A stretch of 64,000 nt of DNA from Geobacter sp. (GTDB lineage Bacteria; Desulfobacterota; Desulfuromonadia; Geobacterales; Geobacteraceae): the NCBI GenBank assembly GCA_003574885.1, contig PJFC01000004.1, positions 1 to 64,000 of the forward strand. Direction: 5' to 3'. The notes under the pieces are model-generated. The model made no database searches, was not told where the DNA came from, and saw only the letters and a program-made list of their open reading frames with translations. Of the stretch, positions 55,701-64,000 are shown one piece after another. Each line of letters opens with the position of its first letter. Position 1 is the first letter of the stretch. The translations under genes and the position numbers were made by a program.

Positions 55701-58700
55701 GTCGTGCCATCGAATGCCTACTCCGGCTCTATCCAGGTAACCGACACCGGCACCGGTAAGACCAGCCAGTTCAGCACTAGCCAGCTTACTGTCCTGCAGA
55801 TGATGACGGTCTCGGGGCAGTTTACCGACGCTACGTCGTCAAACATAATGTCAACGACTGCTTCTGTCACGGCCACCTTTACTGTAAACTCGATAACGCG
55901 TACCAGCAGCATAAACATGAGTGGTACGAGCAATAACTATAGTTTACCCGGCGTCCCCTGGAATACGGACTTTGTTCTCAAATTTTCTGCACCTAACTAT
56001 GCATCGGCCTACTCGGGAACCCTCAACAACGCCAGCTGGTATAGCATGGCGCTCTATCCGACCGCGACCTTCAACTCCTGGAATAATAACGATGCCTCCA
56101 CCGGGGTAATCCGCGGGCACGTTTCCGACCAGACCTCCCCCGACGCAAGCGGGTTCATCATCGCGACTACGCCGGGCTTTACCGTCAAATATGACGATGG
56201 TAGTGGAAATATCTCCCCCACTGCCACTTCCACCAGCAGCAACGGCATCTTTTACGTCACCGGCATAACCGACCTCGCAACTGTGACGGTAACGGCAACA
56301 AAAGCCGGATACCTTGTCAATCCTGTTACAGTGGTCGGCCACGCGGGCAGCGTTAGCAGCGTTGACATGCCGGCGGCTCCTGTCATCTCCGTCTCTGGCA
56401 CAATCGTCAACAGCGACAATCAACCCGTGACCGGTGTTGCTGTAACCCAGCTGGGAACATCCAATATTGCCGGCTCTTCAGCTGGTGGGGCATTCACCAT
56501 CAGCGGCCTCCCTGGAGGTTCAAATTTCGAGCTGATGATGAGCCAGACCGGCTATGTGCCGATTTATACCGGGCCGCTCAACTTCTCTGCCGATACCACG
56601 ATTCCGTATCCGTTCGTCCTCTTCAGCGACCTCACCAGCCTCGGCATCACCCCCGGCAAGGGGGCCATCATCGGACGGGTCGTCAATAGCCAGAACCCGG
56701 CGGCAGCCATCAGCGGCATGCAGGTCACTGCTTCACCCTATACCGTTGTCTATTACGACCAGACGTACGGAACGGGGGGATTCAACCCGTCAGCGACGGC
56801 AACCGACGATACTGGCATGTTCATCGTTATGAACGTGGATGATCAGGCGTGGGTGAACATCTTTGGCAGCAATCCGCCGTCAAACACGATATGGACTACT
56901 GGCACGAGTTTATCTGCCCACGGCAATGCGGTTTCCGAAATAATGGTGCCGTGCAACGTGCCACAGACGCTGCCGCAGTGGGGAAATCTCCAGTGGCCTA
57001 CCGCCACAACAGTTACGACTAACCAGGCCACAGAAAATATTTTCGGACAGGTATACCTCCCTGGTGTGACCGACGTCGGCCCGGGACCGGCACCGGGACT
57101 GGTCGCGGAGCTGGGGTATGGCCCGACCGGTACCGATCCCTCAATCCCTGCCAATGGCTGGATATGGAAGACAGCGCCTTACAATTCAAGCTACGCGTGG
57201 AGTAGTTCTTCAGGCAAGTACGAATACGTCACGACCCTTACTGTGCCGACTGCCGGCTCGTATGATTATGTCTATCGCTATTCCTATAACGGTAGTCCTT
57301 ATATCTACGGTGATTTGACCGGTTCCTCCGACGGGTACAGCAGCGCTGATGCCGGCAAGCTGACGGTCAATGATCCCGCTCCGACCACGACGACGGTGAG
57401 CGCCAGTCCTGACCCTTCGACCTACGGTCAGCAGGTAACATTTACCGCTACTGTATCTCCTTCTGCCGCAACCGGCTACGTGGGATATGCCATTGATGGA
57501 ACCAGTTATGCACCTACTGCGCTTAGTGGCGGAACCTCCACCTCTTTCCCCTATAGCCTCCCAGCCGGTACCCATACAATCCTTGCCACGTATTTCGGTG
57601 ACTCAACCTACGGCACCAGCAATTCAACCACCACCATAACTGTGAACAAGGCAACGCCGACGATCACCTGGAACAATCCGGCTGATATCACTTATAACAC
57701 TCCCCTGAGCACCACCCAGTTGAACGCGACGACGACGGTATCGGGAACATTTGCTTACGATCCTCCGTTGAATGCCTTCTTGAATGTCGGCACGCACACC
57801 CTTTCAGTTACCTTTACTCCCGACGATACGGCCAACTATACCACCGCGACGGCTACCGTTTCGATTACGGTCAATACTGGCCCGCTGCATCATTTGGCCG
57901 TTTCAGTAATCAACCCGCAGACGGCGGGGGTAGCCGCGAATTTCACCGTAACGGCCCAGGACCTGTGGAACAATACTATAACCGGCTATACCGGAACGGT
58001 GCATTTCACCAGTACGGACAGTCTGGCGGTCCTGCCGTCAGATTATACGTTTGTCGCCGGAGACAACGGCACACATACTTTCACCAGTGGGCTTACTCTG
58101 AAGACAGCTGGGTACCAGCATGTTACAGCGACTGATACCGTCACCTCAACGCTTACCGGTACTACCGGCCCGATCACCGTAAATCCCGGTCCTGCCACGC
58201 ACTTTAATGTAGCTGCGCCATCGCCTGTTACGGCCGGCACGGCATTCAACGTCACCGTGACAGCGAGGGATGCCTACGAAAATACCACCAGTTTCGGCAG
58301 TGGTATTAATTTCACCAGTACTGACTCTGCAGCGTCTCTCCCCCCATGGGGTGTTGCTATAGGCACCTACAGCATTACTCTTTATACTGCGGGGAGCCGG
58401 ACGGTTTCTGTCACCGATTTCTCTACCGGCACGATTAGTGGCACCAGTGGTATTATTGCAGTGGCAGCAGCTCCTGCTGCCACCTTTGACATAACCGCTC
58501 CGGTATCTTCAATCGCGGGATCGGTCTTCACCGTTACTGTGACCGCTAAGGATGCCTATGGCAATATCGCTACCGGCTACACGGGGTCTATGTTCTTTCT
58601 CAGTACTGATTCCCAGGCAGATCTGCCGGCAAGTTACGCATCACCTTATACCTTCATCGGTGCTGACAACGGAACCCATACCTTTACCAATGTGACCCTG

Positions 58701-61328
58701 AAAACAGCGGGGAGCCAGAATGTCAACGTTCACGATACCATTAATTCGATGTTAGGTGGTGTCAGCTCAAACATAACGGTAAGCCCGGCCGCTGCCAGCA
58801 AGCTGGCCTTTACCGCCCAACCGACGAATGCGGTCTCCCTGCAGGCCATAACGCCGGCAGTGCAGGTGGCGATCCAGGACCAGTACGGCAACACTGTAAC
58901 GAGCAGTACGGCGTCCGTTGCCGTGGCCCTTGGCACAAATCCCGGCAGTGGCACGCTTTCGGGAACACTGACAAAGGCGGCTGCCAGCGGTATCGCCACC
59001 TTCTCCGATCTCTCCCTCGACAGGGCGGCGGCCGGGTACACCCTGACGGCGACCAGCTCCGGTCTTGCCGGGGCGACGAGCAACACGTTTACCGTAGCCC
59101 CGGGGCCGCTCAACCATTTTGGCATCTCGGCGGTCGGTACCCAGACGGCACTGACTCCTTTCTCCATCACAGTGACTGCCATGGATATGTCCAGCAATAC
59201 GGTGACCTCCTTTGGAGGGACGGCGAACCTGAGCGTGTCCGGTGGATCGACAATTAGTCCCCTCACGACGGGGGCGTTCACAAACGGCGTCTGGACCGGT
59301 AACGTGACGGTTTCCGTTGCTGGTACTGCACGGGTCATTACGGTGACAAGCGGCACACCGAGCGGAACGAGCACCGCTTTCGATGTGAACCTGGCCAGCC
59401 AGACGACCCTGACGGTAACAGGGATGCCCGTCACGGCCCAACCATACGGCGCAACCTTCACGGTGGGTACCTCTGGCGGCAGCGGCACGGGAGCGGTCAG
59501 TTATTCTGCGAACGGTTCTTGTTCAGTCGATCCGTTGTCGGGACTGGTCACCATCATTAGTGGCACGGGAACCTGTTCCGTCACCGCAACCAAGGCGGCG
59601 GACAGCAACTACAGCAGTGCGACATCGGCAGCGGCAACTGTCGCTGTCACCAAGGCGACGCCGGTGATCAGTTGGGGCGCGCCGGCGGCGATCACGTACG
59701 GTACGGCGTTGAGTGCAACGCAGCTGAACGCGACGGCGTCGGTACCTGGGGCGTTTGTCTACACGCCGGCAGGAGGGACGGTTCCGAGTGCGGGGACCCA
59801 GACGCTGTCGGCAACCTTCACGCCGACGGACACGACGAACTACAACAACGCGACGGCGACGGTAAGCCTGACGGTGAACCAGGCGACACCGACGGTAACG
59901 ACATGGCCGACTGCCAGTGCCATCACCTATGGCCAGCCCCTGGCTTCCTCCAGCCTGACGGGTGGTACGGCGTCGGTAGGCGGCAGCTTCGCCTTCACCG
60001 CACCGAGTACGGGGCCCAATGCGGGGACGGCGAACCAAAGTGTTATCTTCACGCCGACTGACACCACCAACTACACCACGGTGAGTGGTACGGTTAGCGT
60101 AACTGTTAACAAAGCGACTCCGGTCATAACCTGGGCCAACCCAACGACGATTGTCTACGGGACGGCGCTAGACGCAGCGCAACTGAATGCGGCGGCCAAT
60201 CCGTCTGGCGGGACGTTTGCGTACTCACCGGTATCGGGAACGGTGCCGAATGCTGGCAGCCAGACACTGTCGGTGACCTACACGCCGATAGACACGGCGA
60301 ACTACAACAACGCGACAGCAACCGTTAGCATAACCATCACCCAGAAACCGCTGACCATCACCGGCATCACGGCAGCGAACAAACCGTATGATGGCGCCAC
60401 TGCGGCAACCCTGACTGGTACCGGTACGCTGGTGGGTGTTCTGACGGCCGATGTCGGGAATGTAACCCTGTCCGGCACGGCCACCGGAGCCTTCAGTGAC
60501 AAGAATGTCGGCACCGGCAAGACCGTCAACTTCAGCGGGCTGACCCTGACGGGTAGTGCAGCCGGGAACTACAGTATTACCGGCACCGCCAATACCATGG
60601 CGAACATCACGGCGGCACCCCTGACGGTTACGGCCGCCGCTCAGACCAAGGTATACGGTGCGGTAGACCCTGCACTGACCTATACCCCGTCCGGACTGGT
60701 GGGTGGTGATACGACTGCGGTCTTTACTGGCGCTCTCGCCCGGACTGCGGGTGAAACGGTCGCAGGCGGCTCCTATGCTATCAATCAGGGGACCCTGTCT
60801 GCCGGTGGCAACTACACCATTACCTTTACCGGCGCCAACCTAACCATCACGCCGGCACCCCTGACGGTAACGGCTGACAACAAGCTACGCTTCGAGAAAT
60901 TGGCCAATCCGACCTTTACCGCGACGTACACCGGCTTTGTGACCGGTGAAACGGCGTCGGTACTCGGAGGCACCCTGGCAATCACTACCACGGCCACCTC
61001 TGCCAGCGCGCCTGGAAGTTATCCGATTACGCCGGCGGGACTTACTTCAACCAACTATTCTATAACCTTCGTGCCCGGCAACCTGACTGTCAGGATCATC
61101 GGTGATATTGCCGGCAGCCCGACCGGAACTTCCGACGGTACCTTCAGCATTGCCGATGCCCTGAAATACCTGCGCATTTCCCTTGGCCTTGACCCTGCTC
61201 CTGCAACCCTTGACGGTGTCAAGCTGGCGCCGGTAGTGGGTGGGGTGCCGACCCTGTCTACGGGGACCGGCAGGATAACCGTCGGAGACGTGGTTGCTGC
61301 GTTGGAGCACTTGGTCGGTCTCTGGTAA
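52746..61328 (+). CDS. Giant secreted modular protein with Ig-like, MBG and dockerin-like domains
   Basis: A 2860-residue protein. ATG 52746 follows GGGGAGGG; residues about 1-33 are a signal peptide (VAFLVLIVGVVASYAA). Reading along: carboxypeptidase-regulatory-like and unknown beta domains to 550; IPT/TIG domain about 552-632; regulatory-like domains; chitobiase-type Ig about 844-930 (FYTTDGSDPRNGG); second TIG about 934-1018; Big_3-type about 1547-1635; invasin-like Ig repeats about 1713-2215; MBG-type repeats about 1636-1712 and 2302-2532; YDG about 2534-2624; two MBG_2 about 2625-2780. The end is dockerin-like (GDIAGSPTGTSDGTFSIADA to VGDVVAALEHL). It has no LPXTG or transmembrane anchor. 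Thr/Ser/Gly richness and architecture suggest an adhesin or matrix protein. Confidence 0.85.
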   Translation: MKGLRSLVVRMIPVVAFLVLIVGVVASYAATISGTVTNSSSSTGRVYVVVMDPNNSGNDPVYGVSLDPSVSTAFSIKGVPDGTYNLAAFLDRTGTGVFHANDPANMISNVTVSGDVNTGTITLSDMPPVAPSSTFKDGNHVNLLPGTRGAVLLINHETDPSTGGIVADSYDVACNSSTQGTINRTISVSGMDKKMALLIIGGLDPASTLSCTVTPYVGTTPYSGVAASANTTIVDTCNVFSSCATGATVTGRVDLSAFTPTELAGKTLAVALSDWSDNPPYIWAVTNPSTLQTFSIPGVAANPRAYRTELFLMDSSTNNPGTPFYRLNEKNEEARLLVESSQPVIAPDQKISKRDSYISVNTVAQFNQGNTSPGYGLTFSYGDCGKRAVNIQLANGTNGAVLPTEGVSFTGSGELYINASSKPQGGDDYTATITYADGTSATQPVTVVKGTIDDFLGQSFPVGNVTIPGADLSAPMFGWHYSLPQTMIPYTVSVSSSNGGYGENYTSATNWLKPTMSGPLSVGATTWSWLQLDDVMGDSLRYNGSFTLVSGGPTISSFTPATGATGTVTITGSGFTGATGVTFNGMPAASYTVNSDTQITATIPWGAARGPITVTDGSGTTTASSTPFERTYTLSGKVTNLSGTGLNGIAMRTIGTGTPVTATSSSTGGYSLSSISAGVPHVVNFHDGTNFYLDVYTRFMTNTEDSSGQNYLMLSSADLSNFSAIDSSFGAIGAGTAGMIAGKVMDTSVGTPLSGAVLDVHSKNYAASPTTPYKVIYGNSSGVPDTTLTSTTSSGRFFVTGIEQGDMVVLDAAATGYTFSPSMYQVYKGTVSEGPVLGAQMPTVSLDPPSGSSLASGSPVTVTWSPAVTGTLFYTTDGSDPRNGGNTIGTSGSTITLSSPFATTINLRYVFKSGAGIYGSDGSASYNITGTDPVITDFTPTTVLPGDTVTITGMNFNTTAGNNMVYFGGGASVAASTATATQLTVVVPSNAYSGSIQVTDTGTGKTSQFSTSQLTVLQMMTVSGQFTDATSSNIMSTTASVTATFTVNSITRTSSINMSGTSNNYSLPGVPWNTDFVLKFSAPNYASAYSGTLNNASWYSMALYPTATFNSWNNNDASTGVIRGHVSDQTSPDASGFIIATTPGFTVKYDDGSGNISPTATSTSSNGIFYVTGITDLATVTVTATKAGYLVNPVTVVGHAGSVSSVDMPAAPVISVSGTIVNSDNQPVTGVAVTQLGTSNIAGSSAGGAFTISGLPGGSNFELMMSQTGYVPIYTGPLNFSADTTIPYPFVLFSDLTSLGITPGKGAIIGRVVNSQNPAAAISGMQVTASPYTVVYYDQTYGTGGFNPSATATDDTGMFIVMNVDDQAWVNIFGSNPPSNTIWTTGTSLSAHGNAVSEIMVPCNVPQTLPQWGNLQWPTATTVTTNQATENIFGQVYLPGVTDVGPGPAPGLVAELGYGPTGTDPSIPANGWIWKTAPYNSSYAWSSSSGKYEYVTTLTVPTAGSYDYVYRYSYNGSPYIYGDLTGSSDGYSSADAGKLTVNDPAPTTTTVSASPDPSTYGQQVTFTATVSPSAATGYVGYAIDGTSYAPTALSGGTSTSFPYSLPAGTHTILATYFGDSTYGTSNSTTTITVNKATPTITWNNPADITYNTPLSTTQLNATTTVSGTFAYDPPLNAFLNVGTHTLSVTFTPDDTANYTTATATVSITVNTGPLHHLAVSVINPQTAGVAANFTVTAQDLWNNTITGYTGTVHFTSTDSLAVLPSDYTFVAGDNGTHTFTSGLTLKTAGYQHVTATDTVTSTLTGTTGPITVNPGPATHFNVAAPSPVTAGTAFNVTVTARDAYENTTSFGSGINFTSTDSAASLPPWGVAIGTYSITLYTAGSRTVSVTDFSTGTISGTSGIIAVAAAPAATFDITAPVSSIAGSVFTVTVTAKDAYGNIATGYTGSMFFLSTDSQADLPASYASPYTFIGADNGTHTFTNVTLKTAGSQNVNVHDTINSMLGGVSSNITVSPAAASKLAFTAQPTNAVSLQAITPAVQVAIQDQYGNTVTSSTASVAVALGTNPGSGTLSGTLTKAAASGIATFSDLSLDRAAAGYTLTATSSGLAGATSNTFTVAPGPLNHFGISAVGTQTALTPFSITVTAMDMSSNTVTSFGGTANLSVSGGSTISPLTTGAFTNGVWTGNVTVSVAGTARVITVTSGTPSGTSTAFDVNLASQTTLTVTGMPVTAQPYGATFTVGTSGGSGTGAVSYSANGSCSVDPLSGLVTIISGTGTCSVTATKAADSNYSSATSAAATVAVTKATPVISWGAPAAITYGTALSATQLNATASVPGAFVYTPAGGTVPSAGTQTLSATFTPTDTTNYNNATATVSLTVNQATPTVTTWPTASAITYGQPLASSSLTGGTASVGGSFAFTAPSTGPNAGTANQSVIFTPTDTTNYTTVSGTVSVTVNKATPVITWANPTTIVYGTALDAAQLNAAANPSGGTFAYSPVSGTVPNAGSQTLSVTYTPIDTANYNNATATVSITITQKPLTITGITAANKPYDGATAATLTGTGTLVGVLTADVGNVTLSGTATGAFSDKNVGTGKTVNFSGLTLTGSAAGNYSITGTANTMANITAAPLTVTAAAQTKVYGAVDPALTYTPSGLVGGDTTAVFTGALARTAGETVAGGSYAINQGTLSAGGNYTITFTGANLTITPAPLTVTADNKLRFEKLANPTFTATYTGFVTGETASVLGGTLAITTTATSASAPGSYPITPAGLTSTNYSITFVPGNLTVRIIGDIAGSPTGTSDGTFSIADALKYLRISLGLDPAPATLDGVKLAPVVGGVPTLSTGTGRITVGDVVAALEHLVGLW
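59653..60342 (+). repeat. Tandem MBG-type repeats inside the giant protein
   Basis: Three consecutive units of about 76-77 codons start near 59653, 59881 and 60112, each opening with a KATPV or QATPT motif and closing with NYNNATATVS or NYTTVSGTVS. A related unit is at about 57648-57875. DNA similarity between units is high in places, so recombination could change copy number. Confidence 0.75.
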
Positions 61329-61376
61329 GCGGCAGAAGAAGTGGAACGAGATAATTCAATATTGGATGGAGATACT

Positions 61377-61931
61377 ATGAACAAGAAACTCGTGAGCAGC
61401 ATAATCGTGGCGGGATTTTCAATGCTGGTCTTCGGTTGTGGTGGGGGAGGTGGCGATACTTCCACTCCTGCGCCGGCACCACCGACTACACCGGCACAAC
61501 CGACTGCAGCGGTGCTGACTCTTGCTACATCGGGAACCCAGTCAATCCCCTATAAAGGAATGGAGTTGACGGTCAACCTGCCTGCTGCGGTGACGGTGGC
61601 AACCGATCCCGCCAATCCGAAACAGACCGCACCTGGCGTGCTCAAGCTGTCGGGGGTGTTCTCCGCTTATTCTACGCAGGTTTTCCCCCGCCCATTCTGG
61701 GGAAGGTATTCGTCGGCCGGGGGCGGCAAGCCGAGCACGGTAATTATTAATATTTCAAGTGGTACCGCCACCTTTCCGGTGGGTGAGTTCGCCACCCTGA
61801 ATTGTGGCCTTGCCAGCGGCACAACAGTCAGCCTGACCGATTTCAGCGTGGTCAATTTTGCCGCCTATGGGGCGGGGGGGGCTACGGTAACCGGCTTGAC
61901 GGCTTCACCGCTGGGCGTGACACTCAAGTGA
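61377..61931 (+). CDS. Small lipoprotein of unknown function
   Basis: A 184-residue lipoprotein. Signal about 1-21 with lipobox LVFGC, then Gly and a Thr/Pro/Ala-rich linker (to about 45). The mature domain is beta-rich (VLTLATSGTQSIPYKGMELTVNL in parts; STVIINISSGTATFPVGEFATLNC). This pattern resembles cohesin-like or DUF-type surface lipoproteins often found beside dockerin-bearing proteins in Geobacter, but I could not assign it. It lies 48 bases after the giant protein, whose dockerin-like end could dock to it: an inference. GGAG precedes the ATG. Confidence 0.7.
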   Translation: MNKKLVSSIIVAGFSMLVFGCGGGGGDTSTPAPAPPTTPAQPTAAVLTLATSGTQSIPYKGMELTVNLPAAVTVATDPANPKQTAPGVLKLSGVFSAYSTQVFPRPFWGRYSSAGGGKPSTVIINISSGTATFPVGEFATLNCGLASGTTVSLTDFSVVNFAAYGAGGATVTGLTASPLGVTLK

Positions 61932-61994
61932 TAATGTAGGCTCGCTGCTCAAATGGCAGCTGCAGGACGGTTGTTTGTCCTGCAGGGCAGCTAT

Positions 61995-62030
61995 AAAAGG
62001 GCAGCCGGCCATAATCCGACTGCCCTTTTT
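61995..62030 (+). terminator. Terminator after the lipoprotein gene
   Basis: AAAAGGGCAGCCGG pairs with CCGACTGCCCTTTT (one mismatch), followed by T. Confidence 0.8.
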
Positions 62031-62438
62031 ATTGGTAATTACGAAAAAGGAGCGAACCCTATGGCGCCGTAGGCGTTATCCGCTTCAGTTCACCCGTTAT
62101 CGAAACAACATTTATCACGAAATTTGTTGGTTAACCAACTGTTATCACAAAGAGATTAATTTCTGGCAAGATGCATGCGAATCGTAAAGATCCTAAATCA
62201 ACGAACGAAGTTGTTTTACTTGGTAAATAGTTGCTGAATGTGATTTAATGTGCTGTGCTAAATGTAACGATGTGTCGTCAAAACTCGTACCTGCTCTGCG
62301 TTGGATGGCGTAGTGGTTATTGATTGTCTTAATGAAACCATGTTCCAGCATGTTCTTTCGATGTTTTTTTGTTTTGTACGGGAATGTTACAGGTCATACC
62401 GTTGCTACAGAGCTACTGCTATGCAGGAGGTTTTGCAG
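62031..62438. other. AT-rich intergenic region, about 400 bases
   Basis: Lower GC than the surroundings. It has short palindromes (TTGGTTAACCAA near 62125) and no convincing gene. A 70-codon frame at 61975-62187 overlaps the terminator and is rejected. The promoter of the transporter gene probably lies here. Confidence 0.4.
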
Positions 62439-64000
62439 ATGAGAGGGATTCTTCAAAAAAGCTTTTACCTGACGATGCTCGTAACGTTGTCGGCCGCTTC
62501 AGTCGCACTTGGAGCACCACCCGATGCCGGCCAGTTGTTGCGTGAACAGCAGCCGCAACGTCAGCTGCCGACGCAGTTTCCAAGGGTCGAGGGAGAAAAG
62601 GAAAAGGCCCCCCTGGTTGACACGGGAGTCCGGGTGGCGGTCAAAGCCTTCAAATTTACCGGCTACGAGGGGCTCGCAGACGAGAGCGAACTGCAGGCGC
62701 TGGTCGCCGGAAGCGTGGGCAAGAGCCTTACTTTCGGAGAACTGCAGGCGCTGGCGGCCAAAGTCTCGTCTTACCTGAAAGACAGAGGGTGGTTTCTGGC
62801 CCGGGCCTACCTGCCCAAACAGGACGTGACCTCCGGCATCATCGAGATCGCCGTCATCCAGGGGAAAAGTGACGGCAACCTGGTCATCAAGCGCGACAAC
62901 AGTGCCCGCATACGCGAAGAACGTGTCAGGAGCATCGCCGGCCATGCCATTCGTCCTGGCCAACCCCTCAACGAACAGTGCCTGGAACGTTCAGTCCTGT
63001 TGATCAACGACCTGCCCGGTGTTGCTGCCCGTGCCTCCATGGCTGCCGGCTCTACTCCCGGTACAACTGTTGTTCAGGTCGCTGTGAGCGAAGGCCCGCT
63101 CTTATCCGGCACCATTTTCGGCGATAACCTGGGCAACCGTTATACCGGCAGCTGGCGTGGCAGTGGCATGCTCAACGTTAATGACCCTTTCCGCTACGGT
63201 GACCAGATCTCCCTGCTCCTGACCGGAGCCGAAGGGTTTACCCAAGGGCGGGCCGCGTACTCATTTCCGTTGACCACAACCGGTCTCAAGGGGAACCTTG
63301 CCTACACCGGCATGCGCTACGAGCTGATCGACGATCTGGCCCCCCTCAAAGCCGAAGGCCAGAGCCACACCGCCGACGCCGGGATCAGCTATCCCCTGCT
63401 GCGCAGCCGCACCGCCAATGTGAACACTTCCCTTGGCTACGAATTCAAATACCTCACCGACAGCGCCTTCGATGTAGACCTCCGTGACAAGAAACTCCAT
63501 AGCGGCACTATCGGCTTCAACGGCGACAAGTACGACACCCTTCTGGGGGGCGGTTACACCACCTGGAATGCCGGCGTCACTACCGGTAGCCTGGACGAAG
63601 ACATCGCCGATATCGCCATCACGAAAACGGAAGGGAGCTACACCCGCTTCAATCTGGGGCTGGCACGACTGCAGCGTCTGGCTGAACGGGTCAGCATCAA
63701 CCTGTCCTGGAGTGCCCAGTTCGCTCTCGACAACCTGGACACCAGTGAAAAATTCAACCTGGGCGGCCCCTATGGTGTACGTGCCTACCCGGTGGGTGAA
63801 GCCTCTGGCGATGAAGGGCAACTGTTCAACGTCGATCTGCGCTACGACGTGCCGCTGCCCCTCAAGTGTGGCTCTCTCCAGCTGAGCGGTTTCTATGATG
63901 CCGGCTATATCACTCTGCACAAGGAAGTCTGGGTAAACTCCATTGCCACAGCAACCGACAAGAACAACTACTGGCTCCAGGGTGGCGGCGTGGGGCTTGC
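62439..64000 (+). CDS. TpsB-type two-partner secretion transporter (3' partial)
   Basis: The frame is open from ATG 62439 (CAGGAGG upstream) to the window edge, 520 codons. Signal peptide about 1-25 (cleavage near ALG-AP). A Gln/Arg/Pro-rich segment follows, then two POTRA domains (about 60-215; FKFTGYEGLADESELQALV, and YLKDRGWFLARAYLPKQ). The beta-barrel of the ShlB/FhaC family follows, with IFGDNLGNRYTGSWRG and VRAYPVGEASGDEG. It exports a large TpsA partner across the outer membrane. The partner is probably downstream beyond the window; the giant protein upstream lacks a recognised TPS domain at its N-terminus. Confidence 0.88.
   Translation, partial: MRGILQKSFYLTMLVTLSAASVALGAPPDAGQLLREQQPQRQLPTQFPRVEGEKEKAPLVDTGVRVAVKAFKFTGYEGLADESELQALVAGSVGKSLTFGELQALAAKVSSYLKDRGWFLARAYLPKQDVTSGIIEIAVIQGKSDGNLVIKRDNSARIREERVRSIAGHAIRPGQPLNEQCLERSVLLINDLPGVAARASMAAGSTPGTTVVQVAVSEGPLLSGTIFGDNLGNRYTGSWRGSGMLNVNDPFRYGDQISLLLTGAEGFTQGRAAYSFPLTTTGLKGNLAYTGMRYELIDDLAPLKAEGQSHTADAGISYPLLRSRTANVNTSLGYEFKYLTDSAFDVDLRDKKLHSGTIGFNGDKYDTLLGGGYTTWNAGVTTGSLDEDIADIAITKTEGSYTRFNLGLARLQRLAERVSINLSWSAQFALDNLDTSEKFNLGGPYGVRAYPVGEASGDEGQLFNVDLRYDVPLPLKCGSLQLSGFYDAGYITLHKEVWVNSIATATDKNNYWLQGGGVGL

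Noticed and set aside
61975..62187. 70-codon open frame after the lipoprotein gene
   Set aside because: It runs through the terminator hairpin, has no ribosome-binding site and no protein-like pattern.

Overview
The window looks like a chromosomal segment of a Geobacter-type bacterium (Desulfuromonadota/Geobacterales). Evidence is GC-rich coding sequence, a multiheme c-type cytochrome with fibronectin-like domains, a fur-feoB-DtxR iron locus, an lptCAB-rpoN-hpf-ptsN-hprK-rapZ-ptsHI cluster, and many sensor kinase/response regulator pairs. The species was not identified.

Layout. 1-3277: 3' part of a secreted multiheme cytochrome, converging on a REC-GAF response regulator (3404-4378). 4561-7809: polyprenyl diphosphate synthase, a small unknown protein, a thioredoxin lipoprotein with CcdA, and a VOC protein. 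7867-11828: iron locus with fur, feoB, a zinc ribbon and a DtxR-FeoA protein, plus a divergent tiny gene whose in-frame TGA looks like selenocysteine. 12005-16562: NikR-type operator, nikMN-nikQ-nikO nickel importer, then an outer-membrane porin with its own promoter and Fur-like site. 16657-23486: Cys-rich exported protein, CusCBA/CzcCBA-type RND efflux system and a cytochrome P460. 23547-26727: divergent His-rich sensor kinase and sigma54 activator. 27072-31733: CheY-like, CheW, MCP and a HEAT-repeat protein without cheA/cheR/cheB. 31866-46162: envelope and regulatory supercluster: kdsB, pyrG, kdsA, kdsD, kdsC, lptC, lptA, lptB, rpoN, hpf, ptsN, hprK, rapZ, an EIIA(Man)-like protein, HPr and Enzyme I. 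46317-52313: metK and ahcY of the SAM cycle flank an OmpR-type two-component system and a nitronate monooxygenase-like flavoprotein. 52746-64000: a 2860-residue secreted modular protein, a lipoprotein and the start of a TpsB-type transporter.

How the genes fit together. Fur probably represses itself and feoB through two almost identical boxes (17 of 18 bases match when one is reverse-complemented), and possibly the porin. Nickel import is probably NikR-controlled. The Kdo genes and LptABC supply and move lipopolysaccharide. The PTS genes lack any visible sugar permease and look like a regulatory phosphorelay next to rpoN.

Most worth a second look: (1) the candidate selenoprotein at 7867-8010 with a SECIS-like hairpin; (2) a dispersed, hairpin-rich intergenic element with terminal inverted repeats in three copies; (3) a CTG start codon for kdsC; (4) a DtxR-family protein that seems to lack its recognition helix. 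Everything here was read by eye; no similarity search or folding program was run.
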